A stretch of 64,000 nucleotides of DNA from Poriferisulfidus sp963668445 (lineage in GTDB: Bacteria; Pseudomonadota; Gammaproteobacteria; Poriferisulfidales; Poriferisulfidaceae): positions 1,054,001-1,118,000 of the forward strand of contig OY764335.1 of NCBI GenBank assembly GCA_963668445.1, given 5' to 3'. The position numbers were made by a program, and so were the translations under genes. Shown here piece by piece: positions 17,000 to 26,431 of this stretch. The notes under the pieces were generated by a model. The model worked only from the letters and a program-made list of their open reading frames with translations, did not search any database and was not told the DNA's origin. The first letter of the stretch is position 1; every line of letters starts with the position of its first letter.

Positions 17000-17517
17000 G
17001 ACGCACGATCGTCCGGAGGACTGAACAGCAGAATCTGCCTCTCCCGTTCGGATTCGGGCAACGCCTGCTCCTCCCGCTCCAGAAGTTCGCGCCATTCGCG
17101 AATCGTGGCCACCTTCTCGAACACCGTGGCGTACAGAATGCACGCGATCTGATCCCGCTCCCGCAATTCGCTCAGCACCCAATGGCCGATCATGCGGCTC
17201 GGCACCGTGCTTTGCGGATGCGCCTGCGCCCGGTTGGCGACCTGCTGGTACGCCTCGTCCAGAATGGCGGCGCTGTTCGGGCGGTTCTGCAAGGCCAGCT
17301 GCATGCTCCGCTGCAGCTTCCCTTCATCGAAAGCGACGCGCGTGCCGGTGCTCTTGACGACGTCCGGTAATTTCAAGCGCGGCTGCTCGTAGGTCGTGAA
17401 GCGCTGCGCGCAATTCGGATCCAGACACTCGCGCCGCCGGCGCACTCTGCCGCCACTCTCAACAAGGCGGGAATCGAGAACCTTCGTGTCGGCCGACTTG
17501 CAGAATGGGCATTGCAC
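16996..17517 (-). CDS. nrdR: Transcriptional repressor NrdR
   Basis: NrdR is an ATP-cone, zinc-ribbon regulator of ribonucleotide reductase genes. The 173-residue protein starts with the zinc ribbon MQCPFCKSADTKVLDSR and RECLDPNCAQRFTTYE, giving four cysteines. An ATP-cone follows (STGTRVAFDEGKLQRSM). It lies 30 bp downstream of glyA and overlaps ribD, matching the standard glyA-nrdR-ribD order. The zinc ribbon carries two extra residues (DPN) between its second pair of cysteines. Confidence 0.96.
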   Translation of the reverse strand: MQCPFCKSADTKVLDSRLVESGGRVRRRRECLDPNCAQRFTTYEQPRLKLPDVVKSTGTRVAFDEGKLQRSMQLALQNRPNSAAILDEAYQQVANRAQAHPQSTVPSRMIGHWVLSELRERDQIACILYATVFEKVATIREWRELLEREEQALPESERERQILLFSPPDDRAS

Positions 17518-17547
17518 GGGAAACTCGGCACCGCTCGCCGGGGCAGA

Positions 17548-18807
17548 TCAGCTGCCTTCGTATACGGGATGGCGCCGGCAGATTTCCAGTACGGCCTCGC
17601 GCACCCGATTCACGACCGCTTCGTCATCCATCGCATCGATAATGTCGCACATCCAGCCGGCCAGCGTACGGCAGTCGTCTTCGACGAAGCCGCGCGTCGT
17701 CACCGCCGGCGTGCCGACCCGGATACCGCTGGTCACGAACGGCGAGTTCGGATCGTTGGGTACGGTATTCTTGTTCACCGTGATGTTGGCCCGTCCCAGT
17801 GCGGCATCCACATCCTTGCCGGTGTAGCCCTGCTCAATGAAATCGACCAGAAACAGATGGTCGTCGGTGCCACCGGATACGACCTTGTACTGCCGCTCCA
17901 TGAAGACTTGCACCATCACCTTGGCATTCGCCAGCACCTGGAGCTGATAATCCTTGAATTCCGGCCGGGCCGCTTCGCGGAAGGCCACGGCCTTCGCGGC
18001 AATGACATGCATCAGCGGACCGCCCTGCATGCCCGGAAACACCATGGAATTGATCTTCTTCGTCACTTCCTCGTTTTCGCGGGCGATGACGAAGCCGCTA
18101 CGCGGGCCGCGCAGGGTCTTGTGGGTCGTGGACGTCACCACATCGGCGATGGCCACCGGGCTGGAGTACAGCCCTGCCGCGATGAGCCCCGACACATGCG
18201 CCATGTCCACCATCAGCAAAGCCCCAACCGAATCGCAGATGTCGCGGAAGCGCTGCCAGTCCATCACGCGCGAATAGGCGGAGAATCCCGCCACGATCAT
18301 TTTCGGGCGATGCTCGTCCGCCAGTTGCGCGACCTGTTCGTAATCGACCTCGCCCGTCTCCGGATCGAGTCCGTACTGCACCGCGTTGTAGATCTTGCCG
18401 GAAAAATTGACGGAAGCCCCGTGCGTCAAGTGTCCGCCGTGCGCCAAGCTCATGCCCAGAATGGTGTCGCCGGGCTTGAGCAGTGCGCCATAGACGGCCG
18501 CATTCGCCTGCGAGCCCGAATGCGGCTGCACATTGGCGTAATCGGCCCCGTACAAGGCGCAGGCCCGGTCGATCGCCAACTGCTCCACGACATCCACATG
18601 CTCGCAACCGCCGTAATAGCGCTTGGCCGGATAGCCTTCGGCGTATTTGTTGGTCAGCACCGAACCCTGGGCCTCCAGCACGCGCGGGCTGGTGTAGTTC
18701 TCCGAGGCAATCAGTTCAATGTGCTCTTCTTGGCGTCGGCGCTCATCGGCAATGGCGGCGGCCACCTCCGGGTCGAATCCGGCGATGGTCATATTCTTTT
18801 CGAACAT
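17548..18807 (-). CDS. glyA: Serine hydroxymethyltransferase
   Basis: GlyA converts serine and tetrahydrofolate to glycine and methylene-tetrahydrofolate. The 419-residue protein is full length. The family motifs are present: HIELIASENYTSP near the N-terminus, the VQPHSGSQANAAVY segment, MVDMAHVSGL, and the PLP lysine in TSTTHKTLRGPRSG. It is the first gene of the minus-strand glyA-nrdR-rib cluster. Confidence 0.98.
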   Translation of the reverse strand: MFEKNMTIAGFDPEVAAAIADERRRQEEHIELIASENYTSPRVLEAQGSVLTNKYAEGYPAKRYYGGCEHVDVVEQLAIDRACALYGADYANVQPHSGSQANAAVYGALLKPGDTILGMSLAHGGHLTHGASVNFSGKIYNAVQYGLDPETGEVDYEQVAQLADEHRPKMIVAGFSAYSRVMDWQRFRDICDSVGALLMVDMAHVSGLIAAGLYSSPVAIADVVTSTTHKTLRGPRSGFVIARENEEVTKKINSMVFPGMQGGPLMHVIAAKAVAFREAARPEFKDYQLQVLANAKVMVQVFMERQYKVVSGGTDDHLFLVDFIEQGYTGKDVDAALGRANITVNKNTVPNDPNSPFVTSGIRVGTPAVTTRGFVEDDCRTLAGWMCDIIDAMDDEAVVNRVREAVLEICRRHPVYEGS

Positions 18808-18842
18808 GGAGCAATCCTGGCAATCGATGAATCAAGACGCCC

Positions 18843-18848
18843 ATTATA
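18843..18848 (-). promoter_or_regulatory. Candidate -10 box upstream of glyA
   Basis: Read on the minus strand this is TATAAT, about 36 bp before the glyA ATG in the 196-bp gap to the CbiX-like gene. No good -35 is present at the right distance. The rest of the gap has no gene. Confidence 0.35.
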
Positions 18849-19003
18849 ACGCCCGCAGTCCGAGGTCGGGCTCCCAGATACGAGCCATGGCCTCTGCGTG
18901 TCGATTCTCGCACAAGATAGGCGAGGCCGACCGTCTTATGGAGGCACGGGTTCGAGCGGTCCGAGAGCCCGTCCGGCGAATCAGCGCGAATCGGCGGCTT
19001 GGC

Positions 19004-19381
19004 CTATTGCCGCTCCGCCAATGCCAGCAGCATCTTCGGCAGTTGCGGTTCCATTCCCAGATACGGACGCACATTGATCCGAACTTCCGGATGGCGCTCA
19101 CGCGCCTTCGCGACGATCGCCGGAATATCGTCGCGGACATGCTTCCCTGCCGCCAGAAAATACGGCAAGACATCCAATCGCTCGGCTCCTTGCGCAACGC
19201 ATGCGTCGATGCCCGCCGGAATGTCGGGTTCCGCAATCTCCAGAAAGGCGTGCGCAATGATCGCGTAACGGTCGCCGGCCTCCTGCCGCAGGCGCTGCGC
19301 CAATCGGGCGACCTCCGCATTGGCATCGGGCAGACGCGAACCATGCGCAACCAGCAGCAAGGCGCACGGGCCGCCGCTCAC
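19004..19381 (-). CDS. CbiX-like small sirohydrochlorin chelatase family protein
   Basis: A 125-residue protein of the size of the short CbiX/SirB proteins, which insert cobalt or iron into sirohydrochlorin. The active-site N-terminus LLLVAHGSRLPDAN matches the family, and a second stretch (IIAHAFLEIAEPDIPAG) contains the second His region. The start is a GTG that overlaps the kdsB stop as GTGA; no ATG is near the conserved N-terminus. No other cobalamin or sirohaem gene is in the window. Its metal and substrate cannot be decided from sequence alone. Confidence 0.85.
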   Translation of the reverse strand: MSGGPCALLLVAHGSRLPDANAEVARLAQRLRQEAGDRYAIIAHAFLEIAEPDIPAGIDACVAQGAERLDVLPYFLAAGKHVRDDIPAIVAKARERHPEVRINVRPYLGMEPQLPKMLLALAERQ

Positions 19382-20106
19382 GACTCCGCCTCCGCTGCGG
19401 CGCGCACCCGCGCCAAATCTTCCGGCGTATCCACGCCGCCCGGCGTGCCTGCGGCGATCTCCGCCACATGGATGCGGAGCCCATGGTGCAGCAGGCGCCA
19501 CTGCTCCAGGGATTCGCGCTGCTCCAGCGGCGCGGCCGGCAAGCTTGCGTACTGCCTCAGCCCGGCGCCTCGGTACGCATAAATGCCCAGATGGCGTCGG
19601 CAGTCCTGTTCCGGCACGCCCTGCGGCCGGCGCCCGAAGCCAAGGGCGTAATCGTGTTCGTCGCGCCACACCTTGACGACATGAGCGCGGCTCCAGTCGC
19701 CTTTCGCGAGCGGCTCGCACAGGGTCGCCGCGAAAGCCTCATGCCGTGCGGCAAGATTGGCCGCCACTTGGGCCATGAGCGCAGGCGGCAGCAGCGGCTC
19801 GTCCGCTTGGACGTTGACCACGACCGCATCCTCGTCCCAGCCGGTACGCTCCACCAGTTCGGCCAGCCGCGCCGTGCCATTCGGATGGTCGACCCGCGTT
19901 CGCCAGACCGGTGCCGCGAACGACCGGGCACAAGCTTCCACATCCGGGTCGCCGGCCGCGATGGCCACGGCCGCGGCGCCGCTTTCGCGGGCATGCTCAT
20001 AAACCCATTGCAGCATCGGCCGTCCTGAGATCTCAAGCAACGGCTTGTTCGGCAGACGCGTGGAAGCGCAGCGGGCTGGAATCGCCACGTAGAACGGCGC
20101 GTTCAT
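19378..20106 (-). CDS. kdsB: 3-deoxy-manno-octulosonate cytidylyltransferase
   Basis: KdsB activates Kdo to CMP-Kdo for lipopolysaccharide inner core. The 242-residue protein begins with the nucleotide-binding signature IPARCASTRLPNKPLLEI and has a VNVQADEPLL motif. It belongs with the neighbouring MsbA-LpxK fusion and Trm112-like gene in a lipid A/LPS cluster, a common arrangement in gammaproteobacteria (msbA-lpxK-ycaR-kdsB). Confidence 0.97.
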   Translation of the reverse strand: MNAPFYVAIPARCASTRLPNKPLLEISGRPMLQWVYEHARESGAAAVAIAAGDPDVEACARSFAAPVWRTRVDHPNGTARLAELVERTGWDEDAVVVNVQADEPLLPPALMAQVAANLAARHEAFAATLCEPLAKGDWSRAHVVKVWRDEHDYALGFGRRPQGVPEQDCRRHLGIYAYRGAGLRQYASLPAAPLEQRESLEQWRLLHHGLRIHVAEIAAGTPGGVDTPEDLARVRAAAEAES

Positions 20107-20300
20107 GTGCGCTGGCGGTGCGCCTGGTATTCTTCGTCCGTCAATTCGCGGGCTTCGTCCTCCAGCAGGACGGGAATCTCGTCGCGAATGGGGTAGGCCA
20201 GCCGAGCCGATAGCGACACCAGTTCCTGATGCTCGCGGTCGTAGATCAGCGGGCCTTTGGTCACCGGGCAGACCAGAATGCTCAATAGTTCAGGTTCCAT
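20103..20300 (-). CDS. Trm112/YcaR-like small protein
   Basis: A 65-residue protein of the YcaR/Trm112 family, a short zinc-ribbon-like fold often placed between lpxK and kdsB. The start MEPELLSILVCPVTKGPL and the later LAYPIRDEIPVLLEDEARELT are the family pattern. Only one cysteine of the usual CPxCKG pair is present (CPVTKG), so metal binding is doubtful. Its start overlaps the lpxK end by 11 bp and its stop overlaps the kdsB start. Confidence 0.88.
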   Translation of the reverse strand: MEPELLSILVCPVTKGPLIYDREHQELVSLSARLAYPIRDEIPVLLEDEARELTDEEYQAHRQRT

Positions 20301-23118
20301 GCGTGGCTCCGTAAGCGTCGATCGTGCGTCGCAGGCTCTGGACGAGTTGTTCGGAAACCTCACGCGCCAGCACCACTTCGACTTCCAAAGAATACCACCG
20401 ATTGCGGGCGAAGCGTTCGCACTTCACCGCATCCTTAGGCGTCATGACGACGGCATGGCCGTCCTCAAAGTCCACATCCTCCAGCCGAAAGCGGTAGTGG
20501 TCCTCGTACACATGCGGAATGACATCGATGCCGGCCGCGGACAGCGATTCGAGGAAGCGGCGCGGATTGCCGACGCCGCAGACGGCGTGCACGGTCTGGC
20601 CGGCCAGTTTCTCCAAAGGCTGGGTCGAGCCATCAACGAGGGTGCGCAAGTGCAGCGCCTGCAAATCGAAGCGATGCTCGCCGGCCTGCGGCAGGCCGCC
20701 GTGCACCAGCGTCCAGTCGGCGCGGCGCGCATAGCGCAGCGGCTCGCGCAGCGGCCCGGCAGGCAGGCAGCGCCGGTTGCCGTAGCGGCGGGCGCCATCC
20801 ACCACCAGAATCTCCAACTGCCGCGGCAATGCCAGATGCTGCAATCCATCGTCGGCCAACACGATGTCCACGGCATGCGCTGCGCAAAGCGCCTGCGCCG
20901 CCGCCCGCCGCTGCGGTCCGGCGAATACCGGGCACTGCGTTTGGGCCGCCATCATGACGGCCTCCTCCCCGACCTCGTCCGGGTCCATGCTAGGCGTCAC
21001 CTCCCGCGGCCAAGCCTCGCTGACCCCCTTGTAGCCCCGGCAAACGATGCCGGGAGCCACGCCATGCGTCTGCAGCTGGCGCGCCAGCCAGATCACCAGC
21101 GGGGTCTTGCCGGTGCCTCCGACGCTCAGATTGCCGACTACCGCCACCGGAACCGGCAGCGGTGAGGCGCGCCACAGCCAGCGGTACCAGCCGCGCCGCA
21201 GCAAGGCGCCGGCGGCGTACAGCCAACCCAGCGGCACCAGCGGCCATAGCCAGCGACCGTCTCTGTACCAGACGAATTCGGCATAACGGGTGAAGATGGA
21301 CTGGTGCACGGTGCGCTCGCCTTCCAGCAGCATGCCGCGGCGTGGAGCGGCCGGCGGAACATCGTCCGGCGGCGCCTGGAACTGGTGCCGGTACAGATCG
21401 GCGTACGTCTGCCCGTGCGCCAGCAGCTCCTGATGCGTGCCCTGCTCCGTCACTTGACCGCGCTCCATCACCACGATCCGATCGGCGCGTTCGACCGTCG
21501 ACAGGCGGTGCGCAATGATCAAAGTGGTGGAGAAGCTCATCACCTCGTTGAGCGCCTCCTGCACGTAGCGTTCGGAAGTGCTGTCCAGCGACGAGGTCGC
21601 TTCGTCCAGTATCAGGATCGGCGCATGCTTGTAGAGGGCCCGGGCCAAGGCCAGCCGCTGCCGCTGGCCTCCGGACAACTGCACGCCGTCCTCGCCAATG
21701 ACCGTTTCCAGCCCTTGCGGCAGACGGTCGACGAACTCGTCGACATGGGCGCAGCGCAGCGCCCGGTCCAAATCGTGCGTGCGGTCCGGGCTGACGCCGT
21801 ACGTAATGTTGTTGCGCACCGTATCGTTGAACAACACCACGTTCTGCCCGACATAGCTGATCATGCCGCGCAAATCGGACAGCTGCAACTGCTCTACGGG
21901 AATGCCATCGATCCGGATTTCGCCGTGGCTCGGCGCATAGAAGCGCGGCAGCAGATTGGCCAGCGTCGATTTGCCCGCGCCCGAACGGCCGACCAGCGCG
22001 ACCGTCTCTCCTCTGCGGATGGTCAGCGAAATTTCATGCAGCGCATCGCGCTCGGCATTCTGATAGCGCACGCTGACTCCGTCGTATTCGATCCGATCCG
22101 TCAATTCCTGCTTGGCGACCTCGCCGCGGTCCGCCTCCACCGGCGCATCCAGAAGCTGGAAAACCTGCTGCCCGGCCGCGATGCTTTGCTGCAGGCGGGT
22201 GTTGACCTGCACCAGATTGCGGGCCGGGCCCAGCAGCATCAGCATGGCGAACATGAACGACACGAAACCGCCGACCGTGATGGTCTCCAACACGCCTTCC
22301 AGCGTCACCAGATAAATGATGGCGGCCCACGCAATGCCCACCATCAGCATGATGACCGAGGAAATCAGGGCTGTGGCCTGCGCCGTGCGCACCTGCCGGA
22401 TGCGGTAATGCTCGGTCGTGGCGTCGAAGCGCGTCCGCTCCATCTTCTCGGCCTGGAAGACCTTGACGATGCGGTAGCCCTGCAGCGCCTCCTGCACATC
22501 GCGCACGGTGCCGCTCATCGCTTCCATGGCGCGATGGCTAAGCTTCCGGACGCGCCGGTTCGTACTAGGAATCCACCAGGCGAAGATGGGCGCGGCCGCC
22601 AGAAACGCGACCGTCAGCATCCAGCTGACGTACAGCATCCAGCCGAGCAGGCCCAGCACCGTCAGCGTGTCCCGTACCAAGATGGTCAACCCCTTGGAAG
22701 CCGCGCCCGCCACGCCCTCGACATGGTTCGTGATGCGGGCCAGCATGTCGGCGGATGCCGTATGGTCGTGCGCTTCGGCCGGGAAGTCCAGCAGGCGGGC
22801 GAACATCTGGCGGCGCAGATCACGGACCAGCCGCGAGCCGATCTGCGCCATGCCGGACGCGCTCAGGTAGGAGCCGATCGACCGCAAGGCGAAAATGCCG
22901 ACCAGCGCCAGCGGCACCCACTCGATGACCTCCGGCTGCTGCGCCACAATGGCACCGTCCAAAATCGGCTTCATCAGGGCCGACAAGCCCGGCCCGCTTG
23001 CCGCCACCATGACCATGCCCAGAACCGCATAGCCCAAAGTCGCCGCTTGGCCGTCCAAGGCCAGACGCAACAGTTGCCGATAGATATCGACGCCGGTGCG
23101 GTGCGGAACCTGGTTCAT
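20290..23118 (-). CDS. Lipid A flippase MsbA fused in frame to tetraacyldisaccharide 4'-kinase LpxK
   Basis: One open frame of 942 codons encodes two normally separate enzymes. Residues 1-about 585 are an MsbA ABC half-transporter: transmembrane domain, Walker A GRSGAGKST, signature LSGGQRQRLALARAL, and Walker B ILILDEATSSLDS. After a Pro/Asp linker (PPDDVPPAAPRR) the rest is LpxK, with VVGNLSVGGTGKTPLVIWL as its Walker A and a DDGLQH motif. LpxK adds the 4'-phosphate that makes lipid IVA; MsbA flips the finished lipid. No stop lies between the two. An internal ATG at 21333 could start LpxK alone (347 residues), but no ribosome site precedes it. In most genomes msbA and lpxK are adjacent separate genes. 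Confidence 0.88.
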   Translation of the reverse strand: MNQVPHRTGVDIYRQLLRLALDGQAATLGYAVLGMVMVAASGPGLSALMKPILDGAIVAQQPEVIEWVPLALVGIFALRSIGSYLSASGMAQIGSRLVRDLRRQMFARLLDFPAEAHDHTASADMLARITNHVEGVAGAASKGLTILVRDTLTVLGLLGWMLYVSWMLTVAFLAAAPIFAWWIPSTNRRVRKLSHRAMEAMSGTVRDVQEALQGYRIVKVFQAEKMERTRFDATTEHYRIRQVRTAQATALISSVIMLMVGIAWAAIIYLVTLEGVLETITVGGFVSFMFAMLMLLGPARNLVQVNTRLQQSIAAGQQVFQLLDAPVEADRGEVAKQELTDRIEYDGVSVRYQNAERDALHEISLTIRRGETVALVGRSGAGKSTLANLLPRFYAPSHGEIRIDGIPVEQLQLSDLRGMISYVGQNVVLFNDTVRNNITYGVSPDRTHDLDRALRCAHVDEFVDRLPQGLETVIGEDGVQLSGGQRQRLALARALYKHAPILILDEATSSLDSTSERYVQEALNEVMSFSTTLIIAHRLSTVERADRIVVMERGQVTEQGTHQELLAHGQTYADLYRHQFQAPPDDVPPAAPRRGMLLEGERTVHQSIFTRYAEFVWYRDGRWLWPLVPLGWLYAAGALLRRGWYRWLWRASPLPVPVAVVGNLSVGGTGKTPLVIWLARQLQTHGVAPGIVCRGYKGVSEAWPREVTPSMDPDEVGEEAVMMAAQTQCPVFAGPQRRAAAQALCAAHAVDIVLADDGLQHLALPRQLEILVVDGARRYGNRRCLPAGPLREPLRYARRADWTLVHGGLPQAGEHRFDLQALHLRTLVDGSTQPLEKLAGQTVHAVCGVGNPRRFLESLSAAGIDVIPHVYEDHYRFRLEDVDFEDGHAVVMTPKDAVKCERFARNRWYSLEVEVVLAREVSEQLVQSLRRTIDAYGATHGT

Positions 23119-23305
23119 GGCCGGCGCTTACCTTTGCGAGGCTGTGCCGGCATGACTCGCGCCGAGATGAAAAGCCACAGGATTCGTGCCATCACCCGTC
23201 CCCGGTCTGCGCCGGCACCAACAATTGGCGGCCGGGATTTGAAGCGCAGAAACGGGTTCAACGGACAATATATTGTAGAGTATCGCTTTGGCCGGGAGAT
23301 ATTCC

Positions 23306-23836
23306 ATGCCACGCAAACTACTGGAAAGGCTGGTGCCGCACCGTCGCGTGCGCGAACACCCCTCGCTGCGCCTGTTCGGCACGGCGGCCCTGCATTCGAA
23401 CCTGTGGCACTTGAATCGGCGTTCGGTGGCCCGCGCCTTTGCCATCGGACTGTTCTGTGCCTTGCTGCCCATTCCCGGACAAATGCTCGTCGCGGCCGGC
23501 CTCGCCATCCTGTTCGCGTCCAACCTGCCGATCGCAGTGATGCTCGTCTGGGTCACCAACCCCCTGACGATTCCGCCGATCTTCCTGACATGCTATATGG
23601 TAGGTCGATGGATTCTTGGGAGTCCTATACAACCATTTGATTTTAAATGGAGTTTTGAGTGGATTCTTGATCTTCCGGCCATTGCTTTGCCGTTGCTCAC
23701 CGGCTCGTTCGTATGCGGCATCGTGGCCGCTTTCATCGGCTATGTAAGTGCTTCGTCATTCTGGCGCTGGTACGTCGTGCGCGTCTGGCGGACCCGGCAC
23801 AAGGACCGCATCAAGCACGCGCTGCACCTGGACTAG
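23306..23836 (+). CDS. DUF2062 family membrane protein
   Basis: A 176-residue inner-membrane protein. DUF2062 features are visible: SVARAFAIGLFCALLPIPGQMLVAAGLAI and WVTNPLTIPPIF, then further hydrophobic segments and a basic C-terminus. The start ATG was chosen because GGGAG lies about 8 bases upstream. Function of the family is unknown. It is divergent from the MsbA-LpxK fusion across about 190 bp. Confidence 0.9.
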   Translation: MPRKLLERLVPHRRVREHPSLRLFGTAALHSNLWHLNRRSVARAFAIGLFCALLPIPGQMLVAAGLAILFASNLPIAVMLVWVTNPLTIPPIFLTCYMVGRWILGSPIQPFDFKWSFEWILDLPAIALPLLTGSFVCGIVAAFIGYVSASSFWRWYVVRVWRTRHKDRIKHALHLD

Positions 23837-23844
23837 CCGCCGCC

Positions 23845-24492
23845 ATGGCTACCCGGCAAAGCGGCGTGCATGTCGCACCCGGCCCCGCTTCGCCGTCCCG
23901 CCGCCGCCTGCTACGACTGGCGCGAACTTTGCGCCAGTGCCAGACATGCGCGGATGCCTTCCAAGCGCTTGGGCACGCTCCGCGCCCGGTGGCAAGGCTG
24001 TCGGAAACCGCCCGCATCTGCGTGTGCGGCCAAGCGCCGGGCACCCGTGTGCACCGCAGCGGCCTCCCTTTCGACGACGCTTCCGGCAAGCGCCTTCGCG
24101 ACTGGATGGGCGTCAGCGCGGAGGAATTCTACGACGGCCGGCGCATAGCCACCGTGCCGATGGCCTTCTGCTTCCCCGGGCAGGATGCCCGCGGCGGGGA
24201 TTTGCCGCCGCCCGCCGCCTGCAGCCGCCAATGGCACGCCCGGCTGTTCGGTGCCATGCCGCAGTTCGAACTGCTGCTGCTGATCGGCTATCACGCGCAA
24301 CGCTGGCACTTGCAGGAGCAGTGCCGCAAAACCCTCACCGAAAATGTGGGGGCCTGGCAAGCGCTCCTGCCTGCCGGCAAAATCCCCTTGCCGCATCCGT
24401 CGTGGCGCAATAACGGCTGGATGAAGCGCCACGCATGGTTTGAAGACGAACTCCTGCCGGTGCTAAAGCGCGAAATCCGTGCCCGCCTATAG
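23845..24492 (+). CDS. Uracil-DNA glycosylase family protein
   Basis: A 215-residue member of the uracil-DNA glycosylase superfamily. After a leading CQTCADAF segment, motif 1 appears as CVCGQAPGTRVHRSGLPFDD, where family members usually show GEAPG or GQAPG. Motif 2 near the C-terminus is LPHPSWRNN. No iron-sulfur cysteine set as in family 4 enzymes was clearly seen. The gene starts 8 bp after the DUF2062 gene on the same strand. Base specificity cannot be inferred. Confidence 0.8.
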   Translation: MATRQSGVHVAPGPASPSRRRLLRLARTLRQCQTCADAFQALGHAPRPVARLSETARICVCGQAPGTRVHRSGLPFDDASGKRLRDWMGVSAEEFYDGRRIATVPMAFCFPGQDARGGDLPPPAACSRQWHARLFGAMPQFELLLLIGYHAQRWHLQEQCRKTLTENVGAWQALLPAGKIPLPHPSWRNNGWMKRHAWFEDELLPVLKREIRARL

Positions 24493-24510
24493 CAGGCGGG
24501 AACTCCCGAA

Positions 24511-25191
24511 TCACCATTCGCGAACCGCTTGCCCTTCCTGCAGACGATAGCCGGTCTGCATGGCCTTCGCCAAAGCCTCATCGTGGGTGACCAGCACTAG
24601 GGCCGCCTGGTGCTCGGCGTTCAGTTCCAGCATCAGTTCAAACACGCTGTGCGCGGTGCGGGGGTCCAGATTGCCGGTCGGCTCGTCCGCCAGCACCACG
24701 TCCGGCTGCATGATCAAAGCGCGGCAGACGGCCACCCTTTGGCGTTCGCCCCCCGACAATTCCCCCGGCCGATGCTCCAGACGCTCGCTCAACCCGACCC
24801 GCTCCAGCAAACGGACCGCCCGCTTCCAGGCTTCCCTTTCCCCGGCAATCAGGCACGGCATGGCGACGTTTTCCACAGCGGTGAATTCCGGCAGCAAGTG
24901 ATGCATCTGATAGACGAACCCGAGACGGCGATTGCGCAGGCGGGCCGTCCTGGCATCGTCCAAGGCATCCAGACGCTGCCCGGCCAGTTCAATGAAGCCG
25001 TCGTCCGGCTGGTCCAAGCCTGCCAGCAGGTGCAGCAAGGTGCTTTTGCCGCTGCCGGAAGCGCCAACGACGGCCGCACTTTCGCCAGGCTGGACATCAA
25101 GATCCAGATGCCGTAGCACCTCGACGCGCAATTCGCCGCGTCCGAACGATTTCCCCAAACCGCGGCAACTCAGCGCATACCGGCTATTCAT
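24511..25191 (-). CDS. lolD: Lipoprotein-releasing ABC transporter ATP-binding protein
   Basis: LolD powers extraction of outer-membrane lipoproteins from the inner membrane, handing them to LolA. The 226-residue ATPase has Walker A GASGSGKST, a LSGGERQRVAVCRAL signature and Walker B VVLADEPTGNLD. The Lol-type motif VYQMHHLLPEFTAVENVAMP, which contacts the membrane partner, is present. It overlaps the lolC end by 8 bp. Confidence 0.96.
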   Translation of the reverse strand: MNSRYALSCRGLGKSFGRGELRVEVLRHLDLDVQPGESAAVVGASGSGKSTLLHLLAGLDQPDDGFIELAGQRLDALDDARTARLRNRRLGFVYQMHHLLPEFTAVENVAMPCLIAGEREAWKRAVRLLERVGLSERLEHRPGELSGGERQRVAVCRALIMQPDVVLADEPTGNLDPRTAHSVFELMLELNAEHQAALVLVTHDEALAKAMQTGYRLQEGQAVREW

Positions 25192-26431
25192 ACCGCAACA
25201 CCTCCGCCGGCATGACCTTCAGAGCCTTGCGGGCGGGATAGAGGGCAGCAATCACCGCAAGCAGCAGCGACGCGCCCGCCGCGACCCCCGCATCCCCCCA
25301 TGAAAGCTGCGAAGGAATCTCGCTAATGTAATAAACTTCTGGCGAGAAGACTTTGAAATTGAACAAAGTTTCTATGGCTCCCACCACAATCTGAAGATTC
25401 AGCGACAGTGCCACGCCGCCGGCCACGCCCAGCACGGTCCCAACCACGCCGATCGCGCTGCCTTGCAGCACGAAGATCCGCAGGATGCCGCTGCGCGGCA
25501 TGCCAAGCGTACGTAGCACCGCAATGTCCGAACGCTTCTCCAACACCGTCATCAGCAGCGCCGAAACAATATTGAACGCAGCCACGAGCACGATGAGCAT
25601 CAGCAAGAGGAACAGCATGGTCTTTTCCATCTGGATGGCCTGAAAGAAGCCGCGATGCCGATCGGACCAATCCAGAATCCAGTACGAGCCTTGGAGCTCG
25701 TCGCGCAGCAGGTCGGCGACCCACGGCGCCAAAAAAAGATCTCGCGTACGCACTTTCAAGCCGCTGACTTCGTCTTCGAACGCCAGCGCCTGGGCCGCAT
25801 CGTGCAAATGCATGAAGGCCAGATTTCGGTCGTAGCGGTGCATGTCGAAGCGGAAGATGCCAGCGACCGTCAGCCGGCGCATGCGCGGCAGCATGCCCGC
25901 GATCGTACTGGTCGCACGCGGCATGACAAGTGTCACATGGTTGCCGATCTGGACGCCAAGGTGGTTCGCCAACTCCTGTCCGAGCACGATCTGCCAGCCG
26001 CCGGGCTGCAGATCCGTCAATCCGCCCTGCGCCATATGCTGTCCGATGCGGGAGACCTGCAGTTCCCGTTCCGGAAGGATGCCGCGCAAGCCAATGCCGC
26101 TGACGCGGTCGCCGCGAATCAGCATGCCCTGTCCTTCGATGAAAGGAGCGCTCGCGACGACTTCCGCATGCGCGTCCAAGCGTTCGGCCGTCTCTTCCCA
26201 ACCCTGCAGCTGTCCGCCCGGTCCGCTGACCGTCAAGTGCGACACCATGCCCAGCAGCCGGTCGCGAATTTCGCCGTGGAAGCCGTTCATCACGGAAGTG
26301 ACGGCGATGACGGCGGTCAGGCCGAGCGCGATGCCGAGCATCGAGACCATCGAAATGAAGGAGATGAAGCGATGCCGGTGCCGGGCCCGCAAATAACGCA
26401 GGCCAACAAACCAGGCGATGGGCAGGTTCAT
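25184..26431 (-). CDS. lolC: Lipoprotein-releasing ABC transporter permease (LolC/LolE)
   Basis: The 415-residue permease has an N-terminal transmembrane segment, a large periplasmic domain, and three C-terminal transmembrane segments, the MacB/LolC layout. The N-terminal LRYLRARHRHRFISFISMVSMLGIALGLTAVI is typical of LolC/E. Only one LolC/E-type permease gene is seen here, as in species that use a single LolF-like homodimeric permease. The ATG overlaps the ccmI stop, so lolCD is translationally attached to the ccm operon. Confidence 0.93.
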   Translation of the reverse strand: MNLPIAWFVGLRYLRARHRHRFISFISMVSMLGIALGLTAVIAVTSVMNGFHGEIRDRLLGMVSHLTVSGPGGQLQGWEETAERLDAHAEVVASAPFIEGQGMLIRGDRVSGIGLRGILPERELQVSRIGQHMAQGGLTDLQPGGWQIVLGQELANHLGVQIGNHVTLVMPRATSTIAGMLPRMRRLTVAGIFRFDMHRYDRNLAFMHLHDAAQALAFEDEVSGLKVRTRDLFLAPWVADLLRDELQGSYWILDWSDRHRGFFQAIQMEKTMLFLLLMLIVLVAAFNIVSALLMTVLEKRSDIAVLRTLGMPRSGILRIFVLQGSAIGVVGTVLGVAGGVALSLNLQIVVGAIETLFNFKVFSPEVYYISEIPSQLSWGDAGVAAGASLLLAVIAALYPARKALKVMPAEVLRYE

